Assembly: GCA_021295695.1 (NCBI GenBank)
Contig: JAGWBW010000001.1
Coordinates: 32,093-96,092, forward strand
DNA from: Candidatus Latescibacterota bacterium
Lineage (GTDB): Bacteria > Latescibacterota > UBA2968
Length of the DNA: 64,000 nucleotides
Direction: 5' to 3'
Below, piece after piece: positions 9,672-19,068 of the stretch (positions are counted from its first letter, which is position 1; each line of letters begins with the position of its first letter). The notes under the pieces were generated by a model that did not search any database, was not told where the DNA came from, and saw nothing but the letters and a program-made list of their open reading frames with translations. Made by a program: the position numbers and the translations under genes.

Positions 9672-10424
9672 TTATGTCTCGCCCTGTTCCGCTTTCCACG
9701 CTTCATATTCTACACGCGCTTCATCTGTGAGTGGATAATATTTTCGCAGGTCGCCGCCTTCGGCGAGTTTCATTCGGCTAAAGACTTCCCATTCGGCGTG
9801 TTCGGTCGCTTTTTCTGCCAATTCAGGCGCGAGTTTAATTGGCACTACCACGACGCCATCGTCGTCGGCAACGATAATATCGCCGGGCATTACAAGTGTG
9901 TCACCACACGCTATCGGGACATTCACGGCGTGGGGGAAGATGTTCGTTTGCGCGTGAAAATTGGGCGTTGTTCCTTTAAGCCATAAGCCGAGATCCAATT
10001 CCTGCGCATGGGGAAAATCGCGAATACAACCATCGACAATTGCACCTTGACCTCCCTGACCGCAAAAATAGGTCAGCATCATCTCGCCAAAAACGCCACT
10101 GCTCAAGTCGCCCCGAGCATCGACTACGACCACATCGCCCGGTTGTGTATGGTACAACACATGGCGATGCAGTTGTCTTTCTGGTCCTTGATATTCTCCC
10201 GATGAATGCAGATCTTCTCGTTTGGGCATGAATTGTAGCGTCAGTGCTGGGCCACAGATTGATTTGCCCGGTGTTCGGGGTAGGGGTCCCAACATCTGGG
10301 CATTGCGGATGCCCAGCTTAAATAATTCCCCACTGGCTGTGGCGCTACCAATATGTGATAACGCGTCGATTAATGCTTTTGGTGGACGTTCTATATCCGG
10401 TGTTTGAATGGGTTCCAGACTCAT
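9672..10424 (-). CDS. RraA-family aldolase/decarboxylase-like protein
   Basis: Belongs to the RraA / HMG-aldolase fold, whose members include 4-hydroxy-4-methyl-2-oxoglutarate aldolase, oxaloacetate decarboxylase and the RNase E regulator RraA. The key blocks are GDVVVVDARGDLSSGVFGEM, GAIVDGCIRDF with the catalytic Arg and metal Asp, and GDIIVADDDGVVVVP. A catabolic role is likelier than RNase regulation, given the dehydrogenase and amidohydrolase next door. ATG 10424 is chosen because AGGAG lies six bases upstream; the in-frame TTG at 10430 is too close to it. Divergent from the dehydrogenase at 10634. Confidence 0.82.
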   Translation of the reverse strand: MSLEPIQTPDIERPPKALIDALSHIGSATASGELFKLGIRNAQMLGPLPRTPGKSICGPALTLQFMPKREDLHSSGEYQGPERQLHRHVLYHTQPGDVVVVDARGDLSSGVFGEMMLTYFCGQGGQGAIVDGCIRDFPHAQELDLGLWLKGTTPNFHAQTNIFPHAVNVPIACGDTLVMPGDIIVADDDGVVVVPIKLAPELAEKATEHAEWEVFSRMKLAEGGDLRKYYPLTDEARVEYEAWKAEQGET

Positions 10425-10579
10425 TGACAACTCCTGTTTTAAGTGTTTTAGGGCATATTGTATGGTCTTAAGATAAACAATGCCCGCAGGGATTCAATAC
10501 TATTTTCTTATTTGGCAAGAATCGGATTGTACAGTATTTTTGAAGCACTGGCCTGCAAAGGCTCGCCTTGTTTCAATAT

Positions 10580-10609
10580 TTGACATTATCATGCCGTGCG
10601 CGATACGGC
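10580..10609 (+). promoter_or_regulatory. Candidate promoter with overlapping inverted repeat
   Basis: A perfect TTGACA box (10580-10585) lies about 50 bases before the dehydrogenase start. Downstream is an inverted repeat, GCCGT (10593-10597) and ACGGC (10605-10609), spanning the spacer and the poor -10 region. This arrangement is typical of an operator that blocks a promoter. The -10 hexamer is weak, so this is tentative. Confidence 0.3.
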
Positions 10610-10633
10610 TCATTATTTTTTACAGGAGGTCCC

Positions 10634-11506
10634 ATGCTCGGTCTTATCGGTCTTGGACTCGTCGGATCAGCACTTGTTGAACGCTTTCGTGCCAAAGGTT
10701 TAGAAATCGCGGGGTATGATATTGATCCCAAAAAAATAAAGGCACAGGAAGGCGATGGTTTTACGCCCTGCAAATCTCCCGCCGATGTCGCCGATAAAGC
10801 GCGCCGCATCGTTCTTTCGCTTCCCGACTCCCATGTTGTCAACGATGTGGTTACAGGCGCGAGGGGCATTTTGTCTGCGGCATCTCCCGGCGCAATTATT
10901 GTAGATACGACCACAGGCGATCCGCAGATGTCAACTGCGCTTGCGAGGCATCTTGAAAGCAGAAGTATCCGCTTTCTCGATGCGACCATTCTCGGCTCCA
11001 GCAAGCAGGTGCGCGAGTCAGATGTTCTCGTGATGGTTGGCGGTACGTTACCCGTTTTTGAACTGTGTACGGATATTTTTGAAGCTTTTTCTCTCAGGAC
11101 CTTTCACATGGGGCCTTCGGGCAAAGGTGCCGAAGCCAAACTAATTGTCAATCTCGTGCTCGGTCTCAACCGTCTGGTATTGGCCGAGGGTCTTGTTCTC
11201 GCACAAAAAACCGGGGTGGATATCGATGTTCTGCTCGATGTTTTTAAGATGGGCGGTGCGTATTCTCGCGTAATGGATATTAAAGGCGAAAAAATGATCA
11301 CCGGAGATTTTACCACTCAGGCTGCATTGGATCAGCATTTAAAAGATGTCGAACTCATCCTTGACCTCAGCGCGCGTACAGAAACGCCTTTGCCCGTAAC
11401 CGGGTTGCACGCCCAACTTTTGCGCACGGGCGTCGCGCTCGGCCTTGCAGAACAGGACAATTCTGCCATTGTCGAAGTGCTGAGAAAAATGGCGGGAATT
11501 AAATGA
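10634..11506 (+). CDS. NAD(P)-dependent beta-hydroxyacid dehydrogenase (3-hydroxyisobutyrate dehydrogenase family)
   Basis: The N-terminal Rossmann motif GLIGLGLVGSALVERF binds NAD(P). DTTTGDPQMS is the position of the family substrate loop, and GPSGKGAEAKLIVNL holds the catalytic Lys. The helical C-terminal domain follows. Family members oxidise 3-hydroxyisobutyrate, tartronate semialdehyde, 6-phosphogluconate-like or sulfolactaldehyde substrates; specificity is not readable here. The start is ATG 10634, four bases after a perfect AGGAGG; a longer upstream frame has no such support. The amidohydrolase 30 bases downstream is probably in the same operon. Confidence 0.87.
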   Translation: MLGLIGLGLVGSALVERFRAKGLEIAGYDIDPKKIKAQEGDGFTPCKSPADVADKARRIVLSLPDSHVVNDVVTGARGILSAASPGAIIVDTTTGDPQMSTALARHLESRSIRFLDATILGSSKQVRESDVLVMVGGTLPVFELCTDIFEAFSLRTFHMGPSGKGAEAKLIVNLVLGLNRLVLAEGLVLAQKTGVDIDVLLDVFKMGGAYSRVMDIKGEKMITGDFTTQAALDQHLKDVELILDLSARTETPLPVTGLHAQLLRTGVALGLAEQDNSAIVEVLRKMAGIK

Positions 11507-11536
11507 TCTATCTGTTTGATCGGAAAGGATATATCC

Positions 11537-12376
11537 ATGATTATTGATACGCACGTTCATTTTTACGATACGACCCGACCCGGCGGCGTTCCCTGGCCGC
11601 CCGAAGATAATGAATTGCTCTATCGCCCCATTTTGCCGCCCCACTTTGTTGAACGCACTGAAAAGATGGGTGTGACGGGTACGGTCGTAGTTGAAGCCAG
11701 CAAGCTGGTTGAAGATAATCAGTGGATTCTGGATCTCGCAGCAGATAATCCCTGTATTGTCGGGTTTGTGGGTAGTCTGGATCCCAAAACGGAAGATTTT
11801 GAGAAGAATCTCGACCGCTTTTCAGCCAATCCACTCTATCGCGGGATTCGCCTGGGTCTTCAGCGGGGCAGTTTGGAAGATCAAGATGCTATTATGCCAC
11901 AGCTCCAAAAATTGGCTGATCGCGATTTGCAACTCGATTTGATGACCAACGGCAAACAGTTGCCGATTAACGCGGTTATTGCCGAGCAAATTCCCAGTCT
12001 GCGCCTTGTTATTGACCATGTGGCGCATGTTGAAGTGACGGGTGAAGCGCCCGATCCCGAGTGGGTGCAGGGTATTCAGACCATTGCGAAATACCCCAAT
12101 GTATATTGCAAGGTGTCTGGCATGGTTGAACGCGCAGCCCAACAACCCGCTCCCGACGATCCGGCTTATTATGTGCCCACGCTCGATGTTTTATGGCATG
12201 CTTTTGGTGAAGACCGCCTGGTCTATGGTAGCAATTGGCTCGTGTGCGAACGCGCAGCTCCTTATGAGACCGTACTCAATATTGTTACCCATTATATTGA
12301 GAACAAGGGGCCAGAAGAGATGGAGAAATTTTTCTGGAAGAATTCAAAAGCTGCGTATAAGTGGGTTGAGAGATAA
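11537..12376 (+). CDS. TIM-barrel amidohydrolase (PF04909, lactonase-like, COG3618 type)
   Basis: Starts with the metal-site HxH, MIIDTHVHFYDTT. It continues with GIRLGLQRG and VIDHVAHVE, the pattern of the amidohydrolase_2 family that includes fuconolactonase and rhamnono-lactonase. The terminal motif reads VYGSNWLV where many relatives have GSDWP, so the usual metal-site Asp is Asn; this variant recurs in related proteins and may alter metal dependence. AAGGA sits seven bases before ATG 11537. Context with the dehydrogenase and RraA-like protein suggests degradation of a sugar acid or a similar small molecule. Confidence 0.82.
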   Translation: MIIDTHVHFYDTTRPGGVPWPPEDNELLYRPILPPHFVERTEKMGVTGTVVVEASKLVEDNQWILDLAADNPCIVGFVGSLDPKTEDFEKNLDRFSANPLYRGIRLGLQRGSLEDQDAIMPQLQKLADRDLQLDLMTNGKQLPINAVIAEQIPSLRLVIDHVAHVEVTGEAPDPEWVQGIQTIAKYPNVYCKVSGMVERAAQQPAPDDPAYYVPTLDVLWHAFGEDRLVYGSNWLVCERAAPYETVLNIVTHYIENKGPEEMEKFFWKNSKAAYKWVER

Positions 12377-12446
12377 AAAACGCGAATAGACGAATGGAAT
12401 ACACACTGGTTTTGGGAGGCAGGCTGGGCGGGGTTCGTTGATTCGC

Positions 12447-13187
12447 CTAATACGTCGCGCCAGTGGAATCTACCATTGGCACGAATCTGACAGGTATAAT
12501 GTGATTTTGTTGCAATTTGCCTTCCTGCTTGGTCAATAGCACGAGTTCTTGTGCATCGCGTTTTCCAACCGGAATGACCAGGCGCCCACCTTCGGCGAGT
12601 TGATCTTGAAGGGGTTGGGGAATTTGCGTTGGTGAACACGTCACGATAATCGCATCAAAAGGCGCGTGTTCCGGCCATCCTTTGTACCCATCGCCAACTT
12701 TCACGTCGATATTCTCATATCCCAATGTATTGAGCAAGTTTGCGGCGCGCTTGCCCAGCACTTCCACAATTTCTATGGTGTAGATGCTGTCACACAACTC
12801 GCCCAGAATCGCCGCCTGATATCCCGATCCCGTCCCAATTTCCAGCACTTTATCCGACTTCTTCAAATTCAACACTTCGGTCATTAGCGCGACAATATAC
12901 GGTTGCGAAATGGTCTGTCCCTCGCCAATGGGCAATGGATGATCGCTGTATGCTCGTGAGGCATAAGACTCGGGCACAAACTGGTGGCGCTCCACTTTTC
13001 GCATTGCCTCCAGGACAGCGGGGTCTTTAATCCCTCGGTTTTCAATCTGTGTCTTTACCATACGTTCTCGCAATCGCTCCATGAGGTCTTGTGCAGGCGA
13101 TGTAGAGATCATCGCCACTCCCACCAATAAGAGCAGTAAAGCATGTGCTGAAATGATCTTATTCAGTATTTGCATCCTGCGCACCAT
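12447..13187 (-). CDS. pcm: Protein-L-isoaspartate O-methyltransferase with signal anchor
   Basis: Repairs isoaspartyl residues in damaged proteins using SAM. The catalytic domain shows GEGQTISQPYIVALMTE, the SAM loop VLEIGTGSGYQAAIL and FDAIIVTC. Unlike the cytosolic E. coli enzyme it has an extra N-terminal segment with a hydrophobic stretch (about residues 14-32, ending near SPAQD), so the domain is predicted to be exported or anchored facing the periplasm. A strong AGGAGG precedes the ATG. It lies just downstream of the DUF4870-like gene and converges with the amidohydrolase. Confidence 0.9.
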   Translation of the reverse strand: MVRRMQILNKIISAHALLLLLVGVAMISTSPAQDLMERLRERMVKTQIENRGIKDPAVLEAMRKVERHQFVPESYASRAYSDHPLPIGEGQTISQPYIVALMTEVLNLKKSDKVLEIGTGSGYQAAILGELCDSIYTIEIVEVLGKRAANLLNTLGYENIDVKVGDGYKGWPEHAPFDAIIVTCSPTQIPQPLQDQLAEGGRLVIPVGKRDAQELVLLTKQEGKLQQNHIIPVRFVPMVDSTGATY

Positions 13188-13207
13188 GTACCTCCTGTTT
13201 CAGCGTT

Positions 13208-13570
13208 TTAGAAAAACCAACCGTCGGGATCTGGATACGCCTCTTCGCGTGCCAAATATTGCAAACCTTTTGCACACCGAATGATCCACCAGACCGGTAA
13301 AACCATTATTATCACTACCCCTGTGCCAAACACGATTGGTGACAGCAGCACGAATGCTATCACCAATATCAAGATTGCGTACAACAAGCAGAGCCAGAAC
13401 GTGCGAATTTGAAACCGATAGTGTGAAGCCAGCCACTCAGGTGCATCCGACCTGTTCACATAAGCCATAATAACGCCAATCAGGCCCGTGATACCAAAAG
13501 CAACGCCGACCAGATATAGAATGTAAATGATCCTCGCTGTACTTGTGATATCATGTTTTTCTTCTGCCAT
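13208..13570 (-). CDS. DUF4870-like small membrane protein
   Basis: 120 residues with three hydrophobic segments (about 15-38, 58-75 and 76-95). The loop WLASHYRFQIRTFW is the typical conserved patch of DUF4870/Tic20-like proteins, between helices one and two. The function of this family is unknown. It begins 19 bases downstream of the sulfatase stop and ends 20 bases before pcm, so the three minus-strand genes sulfatase-DUF4870-pcm may be cotranscribed. Confidence 0.72.
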   Translation of the reverse strand: MAEEKHDITSTARIIYILYLVGVAFGITGLIGVIMAYVNRSDAPEWLASHYRFQIRTFWLCLLYAILILVIAFVLLSPIVFGTGVVIIMVLPVWWIIRCAKGLQYLAREEAYPDPDGWFF

Positions 13571-13589
13571 TAAGCCTTTCCTTTCACGA

Positions 13590-15179
13590 TCAGGTTACGA
13601 CAAAAGTCGCTTCGACTTCTTCACTCTCCTTATATCCTATACGAATGGCTTTTGCGCGAATTGTAGTCTCACCTTTTGACAGACGAATGGGTTCGGTGTA
13701 CAATCGCCAGTGTTCATCGCCCGCGAGTTGATACGCCATTGACGCGCCCTGTGTGCCACAGTAAAATTGTACGATCATCGGTCCCTTAAAGGTTCCGCCT
13801 TCGGGCGCGGCCTCTCGTCCGGGGCTTTCTTCACATATTGGCACAAAAACCGGTAATTCGGTCTGCGGTTGCTCTGTTCCTTGCCACATGCGAAATACCA
13901 TCTGATCTTCGGGAACATCGCCCCATACGTCGTATTTTTCGCGCCAGTCGTCCAGTGCCCCGCGCAAGCGGTTCAATGTTTCGGCGTGTGTGGGATCGTC
14001 CGCGAGATTATTAACTTCAAACGGGTCGTTCTGTGTGTCGTACAATTCTTCTACGGGTCGTTTTTGAAACATTACATTCTGCACGCCTTCTAATTCGCCC
14101 GCGAGATGGAGCCGCCACATTTCCTGCAATGCGGGATGTCGATTGCGATAGGGGATCCATAACAAATATGGGTTTTCCGTCATATAGTTTCGAATGTATT
14201 TGAATCGCTTATCTCGCACGGCGCGCATCATGTCATAAGATTCATCGTACCGATCCCGCATTGCAAATACATAATCCCGGTCTTTTTCTTTTGGTCCCGC
14301 AAAGGGTTGGCCCTGGATATGGGCTGGGATTTGGACACCAGCAAGTGATAGTACGGTTGGCCCCAGATCGACCATGCTCACCAATCGCTCGTTGACGCTA
14401 CCTGGTTCCAATTTACCAGGCCAGCGCACGATGCACGGTACGCGAATGCCCGCATCATAGGGCCAGCGTTTGGCTCGGGGTAGTCCTTCGCCGTGGTCAC
14501 TCCAGATAAATACAATTGTGTTGTCCGCCAATCCATCGTCTTCCAATTGTTGCAACATTTCGCCAACCCACGCATCGTTGTCGGCGATGTTGTCGTAATG
14601 TCGCGCCAATGCCAGCCGCGCTTTGGGGGTATTGGGGATATAGGGCGGTAGCGTGACCGAATCTGGATCGGTCTCTACTTCTGGGCGTTTCTCGGGCCAC
14701 ATGCCGCTTTCGTGCGTTACGGTGCGATTAAATACCGCAAAGAAGGGCGCGCCATCGGGACGATTCCGCCAGTGCGCTTGTGCGCTCAATTCATCCCAGG
14801 CGGTAATTGGCGGGGTAAATTGATAATCGGTTTTTGTGTTGTTCGTGCAGTAATATCCGGCCATTCGCAAATATTCTGGAAAACATTTTACATAATGCGG
14901 CGGTACTACGTCATAGGGCGTGGGCATTTGCGGCGCGTGTGCATTGGTGTGGCGCGTGCGCATGTGCTGCGCGCCAATGGCCGTTTGATACATGCCCGTG
15001 ATAATTGCCGCGCGACTCGGCGCGCATACGCCCGCTGTTGAAAATGCATTGGGATACCGGCATCCCTCCGATGCCAGTTTGTCGAGATTTGGCGTGCGTG
15101 CTACGTCATCGCCATAACATCCAAATCGCGGACTTGTGTCTTCTAAAGATAACCACAGAATATTGGGTCTTTCACTCAT
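13590..15179 (-). CDS. Sulfatase (formylglycine type) with C-terminal CHB_HEX_C-like domain
   Basis: Type I sulfatase. The modified residue is Cys52 in GVCAPSRAAIITG (CxPSR). N-terminal metal ligands are in SLEDTSPRFGCYGDD, and WSDHGEGLPRAKRWPYDAG carries the second set. The overall pattern, with MRTRH and YYCTNNTKTDY, resembles heparan N-sulfatase-like bacterial sulfatases. After about residue 455 a beta-sandwich-like tail (FKGPMIVQFYCGTQGASMAY, then TIRAKAIRIGYKES) looks like the chitobiase C-terminal domain. No signal peptide is visible. No formylglycine-generating enzyme is present in the window. AGGAA precedes the ATG. Confidence 0.9.
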   Translation of the reverse strand: MSERPNILWLSLEDTSPRFGCYGDDVARTPNLDKLASEGCRYPNAFSTAGVCAPSRAAIITGMYQTAIGAQHMRTRHTNAHAPQMPTPYDVVPPHYVKCFPEYLRMAGYYCTNNTKTDYQFTPPITAWDELSAQAHWRNRPDGAPFFAVFNRTVTHESGMWPEKRPEVETDPDSVTLPPYIPNTPKARLALARHYDNIADNDAWVGEMLQQLEDDGLADNTIVFIWSDHGEGLPRAKRWPYDAGIRVPCIVRWPGKLEPGSVNERLVSMVDLGPTVLSLAGVQIPAHIQGQPFAGPKEKDRDYVFAMRDRYDESYDMMRAVRDKRFKYIRNYMTENPYLLWIPYRNRHPALQEMWRLHLAGELEGVQNVMFQKRPVEELYDTQNDPFEVNNLADDPTHAETLNRLRGALDDWREKYDVWGDVPEDQMVFRMWQGTEQPQTELPVFVPICEESPGREAAPEGGTFKGPMIVQFYCGTQGASMAYQLAGDEHWRLYTEPIRLSKGETTIRAKAIRIGYKESEEVEATFVVT

Positions 15180-15318
15180 TTTCCTTCCTTTGTGAAGGTT
15201 ACATATTGGATTCCGATTCTATTATGCACAATCTTTATATGGCAGGCAATCATTGTTTGTTTTGCCTCGTGGTGTGAATATTGTATTTTGCCTATAACTG
15301 CAAACAAAGGGGTACGCT

Positions 15319-17400
15319 ATGGCGATTGAGGTTCGAGGAAGGGTGATGGAAGATCTGTCTGGACGCGGTCTGGGAGGTGTTTTGGTTTCCAATGGAGAGC
15401 AGATTGTGCAGACGGACGAGGAGGGCCGGTACGCGCTTGCAGTGGAACCGGAGGCGCACCGGTTCGTATTTGTGACCGTTCCGGATGGTTTTCGGACAAC
15501 ATCGGGGTTCTACTCTTCTACACGGAACTGGATGGGCGCGCAAGATGGGGTGGATTTTTGGCTTGAGCCTGCACCTGAGCGGGCTGCACGGCAGTTTACG
15601 CTTGTGCAGATTACCGATACACACGTTGTGACGGAAGGGGAGATGCTGACGTCCGGAGAGGTTCTCGTCGAGGCACTACAGCAACTTGTCGGGGAAGCCG
15701 ATCCGGATATGATTGTGGCGAGCGGAGATCTCACGAACAGGGGGGAGCTTGCGGAGTTGTACCGCTTTCGAGAGGCAATTGAGACGGTTTCAACGCCGGT
15801 TTTCCCGCTGTTCGGCGGGCACGATGGGAACGAGGAACGCCACGAGGGGGTCTCTCAAGCAGGCAATACGTTTACCCGGCATTTCGAAGCGGTGCTCGGT
15901 CCCTCATATTACAGCTTTGATTGGGGGGGATGCCATTTTGTGTTTTATCCCAATGAGCAGTCGTTTTTTTCGCCTGAGGACCAGGAGCGAAAGGAGGTGT
16001 GGTTCTGGGCGGATTTGGCACTACAGTCTACGGATCGGGAGATCGTGGTGGTGGTTCACACGCCTCCGCCGGTTTTATTTTTGGAGGCGTTGAGCCGGTA
16101 TAATGTCCGCCTGGTACTGCACGGGCACTGGCATTCCAGCAAGGTGTTCTCTTACAAAGAGATGGTTGTGGCCGCAACCCCGTCGTTCTGTTTTGGCGGG
16201 ATCGATACGTCGCCGAGAGGCTACCGCGTCGTGCGGTTCGGAGAGGAGGGGGCGGAAGTGGAACTCTGTACGTTTAAATCCACTGGCGTCTCGCTACCTT
16301 CCGAGGATACGCCGGTGGAGGTGTCGTTGGACGAAATAGGGCTGCGCCTTCGATGGGAGCAACAACTTCCAGGGGGCTTGCACCGAGCGGCACCCGTGCA
16401 GGCGCGAGATCGGCTGCTGTTGAGCCTGCGGGACGAGGGCTATCCCGCCCGCAACGGGGTTTGTTGTATTGAGGTGGGCAGTGGGGATCTGGCGTGGCAT
16501 GCACGCACAGATGCGACGGTGAAAAACAGCGTGGCAGTAGATGACGGTATCTGCGCGGCTGTGTCGGTTACCGGGCGGGTGCATGCGCTGGAGGAGGCGT
16601 CGGGCCGCCTGCTGTGGCATGCGAATTTGCCCGGGTATCCCGACCGCTGGATTTACACGTCTCCGGTTATTGCAGATGGGACGTTGTACGCAGGGGCAAA
16701 GGCCGGTTACGCGGCGTTCGATCTAAAAACGGGGGAGCAGCAGTGGTATGTACCTGTCGAAGACAGTGATAACTGGTCGTGCTACGCAAGCCCCCAGGTT
16801 TATGAGGATCTGCTTCTCATGCTTGTGCAGCGGCGGGGGCTGATGGCATTGGACCGGCAAAGCGGAGATGTGGCGTGGGAACAGCAGGTGGGAGTTGAGT
16901 ATCCATATCCAACACCGGTTGTGACTGGAGACTTGCTGATAAGTGGGGGAGACTCGTCAGGAGAGACATCGCATTTAACCGCGTTACAGGCAATTTCGGG
17001 AGAGGTCGTGTGGGATAAGCCTATCCTCCCGTCCAGTTACCTGACCGGACTACTCGTGCGGGATGGTCTGATCTATGCTACCACATCGGAGGGAGAGGCT
17101 CTCTGTTTTGATTTCAATTCTGGGGCGCTACTGTGGCGGTTCCAGACGGGGGGCGATCTGCTGGATATGGTTCCCTATCGCAAAGGCGTGCGGAGTATTT
17201 TAGCTGCGCCGATCCATTTCGAGGACTTTCTTCTAATTTGTGGATGTGATGGGTGTTTGTACGCCTTAGATACCGCTTCCGGCGAATGCCGGGGGCGTGC
17301 GACGTTTGGGTCGCCAATTACAGCACCTCCCTGTGTGGTGGAAGGGGGCTTGTTTGTTGGGACGTACGATGGGCGGATTTTCTGTTTTGAGTGTGTGTAG
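15319..17400 (+). CDS. Metallophosphoesterase fused to a PQQ-type beta-propeller
   Basis: Three parts are visible. Residues 1-80 form a carboxypeptidase-regulatory-like beta-sandwich (VRGRVMEDLSGRGLGGVLVS). About 92-330 is a calcineurin-like phosphoesterase with ITDTHV, ASGDLTNRG, VVVVHTPPP and LHGHWHS. About 340-693 is a seven-bladed-type repeat region with LxWxxxL/VxDGxxYA motifs as in PQQ enzymes. The third metal motif reads FGGHDGNE instead of GNHD, so the usual Asn ligand is Gly and activity may be altered. No signal peptide is evident. The role is unknown; it is followed 67 bases later by a dimethylformamidase-like gene in the same orientation. Confidence 0.8.
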   Translation: MAIEVRGRVMEDLSGRGLGGVLVSNGEQIVQTDEEGRYALAVEPEAHRFVFVTVPDGFRTTSGFYSSTRNWMGAQDGVDFWLEPAPERAARQFTLVQITDTHVVTEGEMLTSGEVLVEALQQLVGEADPDMIVASGDLTNRGELAELYRFREAIETVSTPVFPLFGGHDGNEERHEGVSQAGNTFTRHFEAVLGPSYYSFDWGGCHFVFYPNEQSFFSPEDQERKEVWFWADLALQSTDREIVVVVHTPPPVLFLEALSRYNVRLVLHGHWHSSKVFSYKEMVVAATPSFCFGGIDTSPRGYRVVRFGEEGAEVELCTFKSTGVSLPSEDTPVEVSLDEIGLRLRWEQQLPGGLHRAAPVQARDRLLLSLRDEGYPARNGVCCIEVGSGDLAWHARTDATVKNSVAVDDGICAAVSVTGRVHALEEASGRLLWHANLPGYPDRWIYTSPVIADGTLYAGAKAGYAAFDLKTGEQQWYVPVEDSDNWSCYASPQVYEDLLLMLVQRRGLMALDRQSGDVAWEQQVGVEYPYPTPVVTGDLLISGGDSSGETSHLTALQAISGEVVWDKPILPSSYLTGLLVRDGLIYATTSEGEALCFDFNSGALLWRFQTGGDLLDMVPYRKGVRSILAAPIHFEDFLLICGCDGCLYALDTASGECRGRATFGSPITAPPCVVEGGLFVGTYDGRIFCFECV

Positions 17401-17467
17401 GATCTGACCTGATGGACTTGTTCAGCGGGTCACACGCTGGATAGATCGCTGAACAGAAGGGAACAAT

Positions 17468-19060
17468 ATGCTGATTGGATATGTGAGCGATGAGCGATAT
17501 GTGGCAGTGCCAGAGGTGTTGCTAGAGTTTGAAGGCGAGGCGGGGTCATTTGAAGCGCGTTCGCGGGCGACCGGAGCGGTTTATGCGGATTTGCCTCCTG
17601 GAGAGTATAGAGTGACACTTTACAAGCCGGGTTATGGCTTCAAAACAGTACCGCTTAAGATACCGACTAAGGTCCTCTATCAGTTCCGGCTGTTGACCGA
17701 TGGGCTGCTGGGATATATGTGGCCAAAGTGGGTACAGGCTGGACAGCTGTCAGAGTTCAGGGTACACGCGGTGGAGGCGTACAAGCTGTCGCTGTGGCGG
17801 TATGGGTGGCAGAAAGAATTGGTGCGTCCAATTGGCTGGTACGATGAACACGGCCCCCGGGCGACGATGCAAATTACGCCGGATGGGGATTATACGCAGA
17901 CCGGTATTCAATGGAATGCACAGGGTTATACCAGCCCGACACACAAGCAATATGTAACAGCACCCGAACGGTCGGGATTGTATTATCTGCACGCCAAAAC
18001 GGAGTCAGGTGTGTTTTTTTCGTTTCCGTGGATTGTCGCACCGGCAAAGCCGAGTGCCGACGTTGCAGTGCTGGCGTCGAATATAAACTGGAATGCGTAT
18101 AATAATTTTGGGGGGCGCAGCAATTATATCCATGCGGAGAAATTTCCGCCCAGGCCCACGGTGAATGCGCGAATGGATCTCAAGCGATATACGGACCCCA
18201 GGCATTTGCTTTTTACTTCAAAGGAATATGCACCGCTGTCGTTTGACCGGCCTGAGCCGATCAATTTTATTGCAGAGGAGGAGCGGATTACCGATCCGAT
18301 TGAGGGAAGGTCGAACTGCCATGTGGCCCCGGCGGAGTGGCGGTTGCTGGGGTGGCTGGAGCGGGAGGGATATGGATACGATTTTTATGCGGAGACGCAG
18401 TTCCATTCCGGGGTATTGAATTTGGACGATTACCGGGTGTTGATCATCAGCACGCATCCGGAGTATTGGTCTGCGGATATGTACTATAAGCTGAAGACCT
18501 GGGTGTTTGAGCGGGGCGGCAAGCTGATGTATCTGGGTGGAAATGGTCTGAATTGCGAGGTGGTGTTTACGGATGAATATACGATGGTGGTGCGAAATGG
18601 AGATAAAGGCGGGGGGTTCAGCCATCTGCAGAAGTTGGGATTGGAGAGTCGATTCCATCTGTTTCACGAGTCAGAGGCGAATCTGCTGGGTATAACCTGT
18701 TCGGAGACGGGTATTATGACTGGCGCGCCTTATCGGGTGGTGGATGGGGCGCACGATATCTTTGAGGGGACAGGCCTGAAGACGGGAGATATTTTTGGAG
18801 AGAAGTGTCTGCATATGCGGTGTCCGGGCGGTGCATCTGGACACGAAACGGATAAGATGACAGAGAGTTCGCCAAAAAACACACAACTGCTGGCCAAAGG
18901 CTTAAACCCCGATGAGGGAGGCGCGGAGGTCGTATATCACCGCACCGAGAGCGGAGGAGAGGTGTTTTCGGTGGGGTCGATCAATTATCCAAGTTCTCTA
19001 CCGGTGGATGAGTCGATTTCGGCGATTACAAAGAATGTGCTGGACCGCTTTTTGGGTTGA
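17468..19060 (+). CDS. N,N-dimethylformamidase beta-subunit-like protein
   Basis: 530 residues. The central and C-terminal part (about 75-530) matches the large-subunit C-terminal domain of N,N-dimethylformamidase: ASNINWNAYNNFGGRSNY, WLEREGYGYDFYAE, LIISTHPEYWSADMY and GGKLMYLGGNGLNCEV are typical of that family. The first 75 residues look like a beta-sandwich similar to the start of the preceding gene. The small alpha subunit of true dimethylformamidase is not seen, so the substrate is unproven and other amide or sugar-linked functions are possible. It converges on the PhyH gene at 19069 with an eight-base gap. Confidence 0.78.
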   Translation: MLIGYVSDERYVAVPEVLLEFEGEAGSFEARSRATGAVYADLPPGEYRVTLYKPGYGFKTVPLKIPTKVLYQFRLLTDGLLGYMWPKWVQAGQLSEFRVHAVEAYKLSLWRYGWQKELVRPIGWYDEHGPRATMQITPDGDYTQTGIQWNAQGYTSPTHKQYVTAPERSGLYYLHAKTESGVFFSFPWIVAPAKPSADVAVLASNINWNAYNNFGGRSNYIHAEKFPPRPTVNARMDLKRYTDPRHLLFTSKEYAPLSFDRPEPINFIAEEERITDPIEGRSNCHVAPAEWRLLGWLEREGYGYDFYAETQFHSGVLNLDDYRVLIISTHPEYWSADMYYKLKTWVFERGGKLMYLGGNGLNCEVVFTDEYTMVVRNGDKGGGFSHLQKLGLESRFHLFHESEANLLGITCSETGIMTGAPYRVVDGAHDIFEGTGLKTGDIFGEKCLHMRCPGGASGHETDKMTESSPKNTQLLAKGLNPDEGGAEVVYHRTESGGEVFSVGSINYPSSLPVDESISAITKNVLDRFLG

Positions 19061-19068
19061 TCCACTGC

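Noticed and set aside
9645..9986. Plus-strand ORF opposite the RraA-like gene
   Set aside because: It has no ribosome site or recognisable motif and lies antisense to a gene with clear family blocks.
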